The position numbers and the translations under genes were made by a program. DNA of 11,854 nt from Lachnospiraceae bacterium UBA3386 (lineage in GTDB: Bacteria; Bacillota; Clostridia; Lachnospirales; Lachnospiraceae), in contig DEPS01000027.1 in NCBI GenBank assembly GCA_002358875.1, positions 1-11,854 on the forward strand. The letters run 5' to 3'. Positions within the stretch are counted from its first letter, which is position 1, and every line of letters begins with the position of its first letter. Of the stretch, positions 1 to 3,838 are shown piece by piece. The notes under the pieces were generated by a model, which did not search any database, had not been told where the DNA came from, and saw nothing but the letters and a program-made list of their open reading frames with translations.

Positions 1-66
1 GGTTCCATGACCGTGACGATCGAAAAGGCGGATGTCACTTTTATCGCCCCGGTGCCCAATACATGA
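1..66 (+). CDS. C-terminal end of an unrecognised protein (partial at left edge)
   Basis: The first frame is open from base 1 to a TGA at 64-66 and encodes a 21-residue tail ending IAPVPNT. No start is visible because the window cuts the gene. The sequence is too short to assign a family, and I do not recognise it. The same frame continues beyond this stop through a second stop (TAA 76-78) into another open stretch ending at 180. The gene may therefore originally have been longer and now be truncated by nonsense mutations. A strong terminator at 223-250 closes the unit. Confidence 0.3.
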   Translation, partial: GSMTVTIEKADVTFIAPVPNT

Positions 67-78
67 AATAACATGTAA

Positions 79-180
79 AATAAAGACGCAGAAGCGATCG
101 TGAAGGATGAAGGATACGGAGTGATATTCAAGACCGGAGCGATTGCAAATACAACACTCAAGAAGAGGCTGTCGCATTAA
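79..180 (+). pseudogene. Possible decayed 3' remnant, same frame as the upstream partial ORF
   Basis: A 33-codon open stretch ending at TAA 178-180 reads NKDAEAIVKDEGYGVIFKTG and onward to KKRLSH. It has no ATG and no ribosome binding site. It lies in the same frame as the partial gene ending at 66, separated from it by TGA (64-66) and TAA (76-78). Its amino-acid composition looks protein-like, so I infer that it is the former C-terminus of the same gene after two nonsense changes. It could also be a chance open stretch, because 33 codons is not significant alone. No family is recognised. Confidence 0.22.
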
Positions 181-222
181 GAGAAGAGTACTTAAGACGA
201 TAGCCCCGCAAAATATAATCGG

Positions 223-250
223 AAAAAATCCGGCTGAGGCCGGATTTTTT
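223..250 (+). terminator. Rho-independent terminator (plus strand)
   Basis: This is a perfect 12-bp stem (AAAAAATCCGGC with GCCGGATTTTTT) around a TGAG tetraloop, with the T-run forming the 3' arm. It ends the transcription unit whose remnants lie at 1-180. The A-rich 5' arm could let it work on both strands, but the GC core followed by T7 is best placed for plus-strand transcripts. Confidence 0.85.
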
Positions 251-253
251 TCA

Positions 254-284
254 TAAAAAAACGAGCCAGACTTCGAAAAGTCTG
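254..284 (-). terminator. Orphan minus-strand terminator
   Basis: Read on the minus strand, a 7-bp stem (CAGACTT with AAGTCTG, plus-strand arms 267-273 and 278-284) encloses a TTCG tetraloop. It is followed by GCTCG and a run of seven T (plus-strand A254-260). The arrangement is that of an intrinsic terminator for a leftward gene. No leftward gene is visible to its right before the plus-strand start at 511, so the gene it served appears to be gone. Confidence 0.6.
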
Positions 285-353
285 ACCCATCCTGTAAAAT
301 ATAAGTATGCCGCTACAACATCAATAAACTACATCATAAGATTCAGTCAGGGA

Positions 354-378
354 GGACCAGGAAACCGTCCCATGGTCC
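354..378. repeat. Solitary copy of the REP-like AACCGTCCC repeat
   Basis: This 25-bp element has palindromic ends (GGACCA ... TGGTCC) around the core AAACCGTCCC. It matches the copy at 1385-1409 at about 20 of 25 positions and in the same orientation. It sits in a non-coding stretch about 150 bp before the chimeric transporter remnant, so copies of this repeat lie on both sides of that remnant. Bases 286-353 around it show no gene. Confidence 0.6.
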
Positions 379-426
379 GTCTTGGAAAATTACCCGCCAT
401 TTTGTTACGTCTGTGAACTCTATGTG

Positions 427-435
427 TGGTAGAAT
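427..435 (+). promoter_or_regulatory. Possible extended -10 promoter for the transporter remnant
   Basis: TGGTAGAAT fits an extended -10 element (TGnTATAAT) about 75 bp before the start at 511. No good -35 hexamer lies at the correct distance: the TTGTTA at 402-407 is 22 bp away. The call rests on the extended -10 alone. Confidence 0.35.
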
Positions 436-510
436 AAAAACGGTGAAACTGTCGGCCTGACAACCTGCTCGTATAATGCAAAGGGATGAATTTATAAAAG
501 GAGCTTCAAA

Positions 511-873
511 ATGAAAAAACTGCTTTGCGGGCTGCTTGCCGTTCTGTTGTTCCCGGTGGTGCTGTCGACGATACCCTGCACGGTCCCGGCGGAAGAGACG
601 AACGTCGCTTCCACCTCCATTGCCCAGCTGAACGACTCAAACATCAAGCCGGGTTTGCCCATATCCGGCGCCGCCGACGAACTCGATGCCGGACGCATCG
701 GCATACTGGATCAGGACGATGCGGGAAGCGAAACGAGTGCTTCCGGCATACCTGAAATTACCGAATGGACGAGGGCGGCATTTACGAGGATGGATCTCCG
801 GAGCAGGTGTTCGACCATCCTGTGCGGGAGAATACCCGGCGCTTTGTGCGCAGGCTCAAGGTGTTGGAGCTGA
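511..873 (+). pseudogene. Truncated amino-acid ABC transporter substrate-binding (or binding/permease) protein, 5' end only
   Basis: The ATG is preceded by a good ribosome binding site (AAAAGGAG at 496-503, 7-bp gap). The first ~27 residues form a signal peptide: KK, a hydrophobic core LLAVLLFPVVL, and a likely cleavage after TVPA. The next residues (STSIAQLNDSNIKPGLPISG) resemble the opening of the glutamine-type periplasmic binding domain in clostridial binding-protein/permease fusions. Such genes encode several hundred residues, but coherent sequence stops near residue 83. From about base 760 this frame reads the downstream ATPase sequence out of frame, giving a low-complexity R/C/S-rich tail to the stop at 873. 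I infer an internal deletion that removed most of this gene and most of the ATPase gene. The signal peptide is clear, while the substrate family is only a resemblance. Confidence 0.55.
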
Positions 874-1229
874 ACATCGAGAGCCGGGACTACGACTTCC
901 TGGGCATGGCGGGCGAGATCGAAGTCTGGTGCGAGAAGAACCAGATCATGCCGAAGCTGGCCAACCGCGTTCAGCTGGTCTTTGAGGAGACCATTCAGCT
1001 TCTGGTTCCTTTGCTGGAAAGCCTGCGCATCGAGGCGGTGTGCGAATACTCCGAGACGGCAGAGACTGCCGAGTGGACGATTTGTTACGGCGGCAGGCGC
1101 CTGGAAGTGACCGACGTGGAGGACGATCTGGCGCTTGCGCTGCTAAAGGGCATGACGGAGTCTATGGATTATTCCTGGGTGGAAGGAATGGACCTTCAAA
1201 ATCGGCTGCGGCTGGTCGTCAAGGGGTGA
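765..1229 (+). pseudogene. 3' fragment of a polar amino-acid ABC transporter ATPase with an extra C-terminal domain
   Basis: The frame opens with MDEGGIYEDGSPEQVFDHP, which matches the segment after the H-loop in GlnQ/HisP-type ATPases (typically F-M-D-x-G-x-I-x-E-x-G-x-P-x-x-x-F-x-x-P). It is followed by the usual ATPase ending ENTRRFVRRL. Walker A, Q-loop, signature and Walker B are all missing, so the 154-residue product cannot hydrolyse ATP. The ATG is an internal Met with no ribosome binding site, and a stop lies in frame at 753. About 120 further residues form an extension known in some clostridial amino-acid ABC ATPases. The stretch NRVQLVFEETIQLL looks like the N-box helix of GHKL/anti-sigma-type folds, though that is a resemblance only. 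The final TGA overlaps a REP-like repeat. This is best read as the surviving 3' end of a deleted operon. Confidence 0.65.
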
Positions 1230-1252
1230 ACCAGGGGACGGTTCCTTGTTCC
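1228..1252. repeat. REP-like repeat copy, inverted orientation
   Basis: This 25-bp copy (core GGGGACGGTTCC) is the reverse complement of the type found at 1352-1409 and 354-378. It begins inside the TGA stop codon of the ATPase remnant (1227-1229), so the element lies exactly at the gene's end. Together with the direct copies about 100 bp downstream it forms an inverted pair like a bacterial interspersed mosaic element. Confidence 0.7.
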
Positions 1253-1281
1253 ACCCTGCTTCCTGCCGCCAGGGTGGAACA
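1247..1281. repeat. 12-bp perfect inverted repeat (hairpin) inside the repeat cluster
   Basis: TGTTCCACCCTG (1247-1258) and CAGGGTGGAACA (1270-1281) pair perfectly around an 11-nt loop. The left arm overlaps the end of the 1228-1252 repeat. No T-run follows, so it is unlikely to be a simple terminator. The arms are more likely part of the mobile or REP-like unit. Confidence 0.65.
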
Positions 1282-1351
1282 GAAATGGTTATATGCTCTT
1301 TTCAATTCTTCCTCCTGAGAAGTTTTCCACGTTTTGGGTGGCCGGTTTTTT

Positions 1352-1421
1352 GGAACGAGGAACCGTCCCCCTGGTCCACCCTTTGGAACGAGGAACCGTC
1401 CCCTGGTCCGCCCCCTGGTCC
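1352..1421. repeat. Two tandem REP-like copies plus a third partial copy
   Basis: Two nearly identical units (1352-1377, and 1385-1409 which lacks one C of a C-run) begin with GGAACGAGGAACCGTCCCC and end with CTGGTCC, with a 33-bp period. A third partial unit (CCCCCTGGTCC, 1411-1421) follows immediately. The high identity between neighbours suggests recent duplication by slippage or unequal exchange. The interval 1282-1351 between the hairpin and this array shows no gene. The array lies immediately before the putative ruvA promoter. Confidence 0.7.
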
Positions 1422-1427
1422 GCTGCT

Positions 1428-1455
1428 TTGCAATAACAGAAAATTGTGGTAATGT
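1428..1455 (+). promoter_or_regulatory. Putative sigma-A promoter for ruvA
   Basis: TTGCAA (1428-1433), a 16-bp spacer and TAATGT (1450-1455) preceded by TG (1447-1448) make a plausible extended -10 promoter about 80 bp before the ruvA start. It begins seven bases after the last repeat unit. If this is the promoter, insertion of the repeats may have replaced whatever stood upstream. Confidence 0.45.
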
Positions 1456-1533
1456 AAATGGATAATGCCTGTCCCGGGCAGGATCGGGGCAGAAAAAAAT
1501 GAATGCTTATACACAGGCAGTGCAGGAGTTGAA

Positions 1534-2169
1534 ATGATCGCTTTTTTATCAGGAAATTTAGAGAGCCTTACAGGAGATACCGCTGTGATCGATGTCGGCG
1601 GGGTGGGTTACGAGGTGAATATTTCCTCTGAGGTATCCGGCGGGCTGTCAGCCATCGGGACCGGGAATTCTGTGAAGCTCTATACATATATGTATATGAG
1701 GGACGGCCAGGCGGCGCTCTATGGTTTTCTGTCAAGGGATGATCTGTCGCTTTTTAAGCAGCTGATCACGGTCAGCGGGATCGGTCCCAGGGGCGGCCTG
1801 AGCCTTCTGTCTGTGCTTTCAGCGGATGATCTGCGTTTCGCGATCGTGACAGGCGACGCAAAGATGATCGCCCGCGCTCCCGGGATCGGGAAAAAGACGG
1901 CGGAGCGCCTGATCCTGGATCTTCGGGATAAGATCGCCTCCGTCTATGAGGCGGAGGAAGATGGCGGTACGGCTTTGTCAGGAATTTCAGGAAATATCGG
2001 GGGAGCCGGTAAGGATTCCGGAGAGGCAGACTTAAATCCCGCAGCGGACGCCGTAGAGGCGCTTGTCGCCCTCGGGTATCTGCGGGCCGAAGCCTCCCGA
2101 GCGGTCAAAAAGTGCGCGGAAAAGGACGATACCGAGGCGATACTCCGTGAAGCGCTGCGGTATTTGTAA
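1534..2169 (+). CDS. ruvA: Holliday junction branch-migration protein RuvA
   Basis: RuvA binds four-way DNA junctions as a tetramer and loads the RuvB motor that drives branch migration during recombinational repair. The 211-residue product has the family's length and three-domain layout. The N-terminal OB fold begins MIAFLSGNLESL and includes GGVGYEV at residues 22-28. An acidic-pin region contains RDGQAALYGF (56-65). Two helix-hairpin-helix motifs follow (VSGIGPR 80-86 and APGIGKKTAERL 115-126). After a glycine-rich linker (about 144-168), domain III (170-211) should contact RuvB. I chose the ATG at 1534 because it matches the family N-terminus and has GGAG at 1525-1528, 5 bp upstream. An in-frame ATG at 1465 would add 23 atypical residues with no good ribosome binding site. 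A REP cluster lies immediately upstream. Confidence 0.96.
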   Translation: MIAFLSGNLESLTGDTAVIDVGGVGYEVNISSEVSGGLSAIGTGNSVKLYTYMYMRDGQAALYGFLSRDDLSLFKQLITVSGIGPRGGLSLLSVLSADDLRFAIVTGDAKMIARAPGIGKKTAERLILDLRDKIASVYEAEEDGGTALSGISGNIGGAGKDSGEADLNPAADAVEALVALGYLRAEASRAVKKCAEKDDTEAILREALRYL

Positions 2170-2239
2170 TAAAATAAAAAAGGCAGGCAGATATTAAGAG
2201 CGGCTTCTTTTTATTAGTGGAGTTTTCGGACTAAAAACT

Positions 2240-2296
2240 GGCTGAAAAGCAAAGACCTTAAAAAACAGGCAAATATTCGGCTGATAAGCAAATACC
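2240..2296. repeat. Degenerate direct repeats in the ruvA-ruvB spacer
   Basis: GGCTGAAAAGCAAAGACC (2240-2257) and GGCTGATAAGCAAATACC (2279-2296) match at 16 of 18 positions with a 39-bp period. A related GGCAAATATTCGG lies between them, giving a rough ~19-20-bp rhythm of GCAAA units. The whole spacer (2170-2399) is AT-rich and contains no convincing gene. A leftward open frame (2388-2194) crosses it, but its repetitive residues (VFAYQP, VFAFQP) simply follow the DNA repeats. No clear terminator or promoter is visible. Confidence 0.45.
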
Positions 2297-2399
2297 GGAT
2301 ATACAGATAAATAAGTGGAAAATGGGCGGCACCTGGCAAAAACATTGGCTTCAGTGACCGTCGCATTTTTACAGCATGCAGAAAACAAGAGAGCATCGG

Positions 2400-3407
2400 A
2401 TGGAAAAAAGAGTCATTGAGACGAGATTTACAAAAGAAGACGAGCGGACGGAGAATTCCCTTCGCCCGAAAAGGCTTTCGGAATATATTGGACAGGAGCG
2501 GATCAGGGAGAGCCTTCTGATCTCCATCGAGGCGGCGAAGCAGAGGAAGGAGCCGCTGGACCACATGCTCTTTTACGGTCCTCCGGGTCTTGGAAAGACA
2601 ACGCTTGCAGGTATCATCGCCGCGGAGATGGGGACTGGCTTTCGCGTCACCAGCGGTCCGGCCATCGAGAAGCCGGGGGAGATGGCCGCGGTCCTCAACG
2701 GGCTGGGGCAGGGGGATATCCTGTTCGTCGATGAGATCCACCGCCTGAACAAACAGGTGGAGGAGGTGCTTTATCCGGCTATGGAGGATTTCGCCATCGA
2801 TATCCTGATCGGGAAGGGGACGAACGCCAGGTCCATCAGGCTGGATCTTCCCAGATTCACCCTGATCGGAGCTACGACCAGGGCAGGCCTGCTTTCGGCC
2901 CCGCTGCGGGACCGCTTCGGGGAGATCCACAGGCTGGAATTTTATTCTCCCGAAGAGCTCTGCTCCATTATCATCAATTCAGCCAAGAAGCTGAACGTCC
3001 CGATCGAGCGGGAGGGGGCCATGGAGCTTGCAAGGCGGAGCCGGGGGACGCCGCGTCTGGCAAACCGCATATTAAAAAGGGTGCGCGATTTTGCCCAGGT
3101 CAGGTACGACGGGAAGATCACGGAAAAGGCGGCCAATACGGCCCTGGACCTGATGGAAGTGGACAAAATGGGACTTGACCGGTCAGACAGGCGGTTTCTC
3201 CGGACTTTGATAGAAAGCTACGGGGGAGGCCCCGCGGGGCTTGATACACTGGCTGCCTCCATCGGAGAGGACGCCGGGACCATCGAGGACCTGATCGAGC
3301 CCTACCTGCTCCAGAATGGTTTCATAAACCGCACGCCGCGGGGACGCACGGCGACCGCCAGGGCCTGCGAGCATATGAACCTTCCCGTGCCGGAAGGCGT
3401 GCTGTGA
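2400..3407 (+). CDS. ruvB: Holliday junction branch-migration helicase RuvB
   Basis: RuvB is the AAA+ ATPase ring that pumps DNA through RuvA-bound junctions. The 335-residue protein is full length. Walker A is GPPGLGKT (60-67) and Walker B is ILFVDEIH (107-114). Sensor 1 is around GATTRAG (158-163), the arginine finger lies in APLRDRF (Arg170), and a sensor-2-like RGTPR is at 215-219. The C-terminal winged helix ends in the family hallmark INRTPRGR (309-316). I chose ATG 2400 (MEKRVIETRF) because that is where the family begins and AAGAGAG (2387-2393) lies 6 bp upstream. The in-frame ATG at 2376 has no ribosome binding site. RuvA and RuvB are usually closely linked, but here 230 bp separate them. 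The 98 bp downstream hold no gene. Confidence 0.97.
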   Translation: MEKRVIETRFTKEDERTENSLRPKRLSEYIGQERIRESLLISIEAAKQRKEPLDHMLFYGPPGLGKTTLAGIIAAEMGTGFRVTSGPAIEKPGEMAAVLNGLGQGDILFVDEIHRLNKQVEEVLYPAMEDFAIDILIGKGTNARSIRLDLPRFTLIGATTRAGLLSAPLRDRFGEIHRLEFYSPEELCSIIINSAKKLNVPIEREGAMELARRSRGTPRLANRILKRVRDFAQVRYDGKITEKAANTALDLMEVDKMGLDRSDRRFLRTLIESYGGGPAGLDTLAASIGEDAGTIEDLIEPYLLQNGFINRTPRGRTATARACEHMNLPVPEGVL

Positions 3408-3505
3408 ATGAAAAAATGTTCTTTTTAAACAAGGGAAGTGAAAATCGGATAGTTACTATATTATGATGACAATTGCCGTAAAACATGTCATGCAGGGAGA
3501 ATAGT

Positions 3506-3838
3506 ATGGCTTCTAAGACAGCGACCAGGGTGACGATCGGAGGGAAGACTTATACGCTGAGCGGTAATGAGAGCGAAGCGTATCTTCAGGAGGTCGCCTC
3601 TTATCTGAACGGAAAGATCGAGCAGCTCAAAAGCGATGAGGAATACAGGAATGTGCCGCTCGATATGCGCGGCGTGCTGCTGCAGCTGAATCTGGCTGAT
3701 GATTATTTTAAAGCCAGAAGTGAGATCCGCCAGCTCCAGAAGCAGCTGGAAGAGCGGGAGCAGGATCTGTCGGACTTAAAGCATGAGCTTGTCGCGACCC
3801 AGATGAAGCTGGACGCGGCCATCCGGAGGCAGAAATGA
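3506..3838 (+). CDS. zapA: ZapA-like cell division protein
   Basis: ZapA-family proteins bind and bundle FtsZ filaments, helping Z-ring assembly at midcell. The 110-residue product opens with the family's N-terminal strand region (ATRVTIGGKTYTL) followed by SEAYLQEVASYLNGKI. A middle helix with LLQLNLADDYFKAR follows, then a long charged coiled coil (about residues 70-105, EIRQLQKQLEEREQDLSDLK). Length and layout fit clostridial ZapA. The ATG at 3506 has an excellent AGGGAG (3494-3499) 6 bp upstream. An in-frame ATG at 3485 would add seven residues with no ribosome binding site. The stop codon overlaps the next start (ATGA), implying translational coupling with the U32 gene. A TATATTAT at 3457-3464 could be a -10 box, but I see no good -35. 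Confidence 0.85.
   Translation: MASKTATRVTIGGKTYTLSGNESEAYLQEVASYLNGKIEQLKSDEEYRNVPLDMRGVLLQLNLADDYFKARSEIRQLQKQLEEREQDLSDLKHELVATQMKLDAAIRRQK

Noticed and set aside
1352..1421. CRISPR array
   Set aside because: The units are about 25 bp with 7-bp gaps and the array has fewer than three full units, so there are no spacers of normal length and no cas genes.
1465..1533. N-terminal extension of ruvA from ATG 1465
   Set aside because: There is no good ribosome binding site, the residues do not resemble RuvA, and ATG 1534 has both the site and the family N-terminus.
2170..2215. Terminator after ruvA
   Set aside because: T- and A-runs are present, but no stem longer than about 4 bp precedes them, so I could not support one.
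2194..2388. Leftward 64-codon ORF in the ruvA-ruvB spacer
   Set aside because: There is no ribosome binding site, and its repeated residues (VFAYQP, VFAFQP) simply reflect the degenerate DNA repeats.
2214..2930. Long leftward open frame (238 codons) opposite ruvB
   Set aside because: It overlaps the well-supported ruvB coding strand, lacks recognisable domains, and its composition follows from the complement of ruvB codons.
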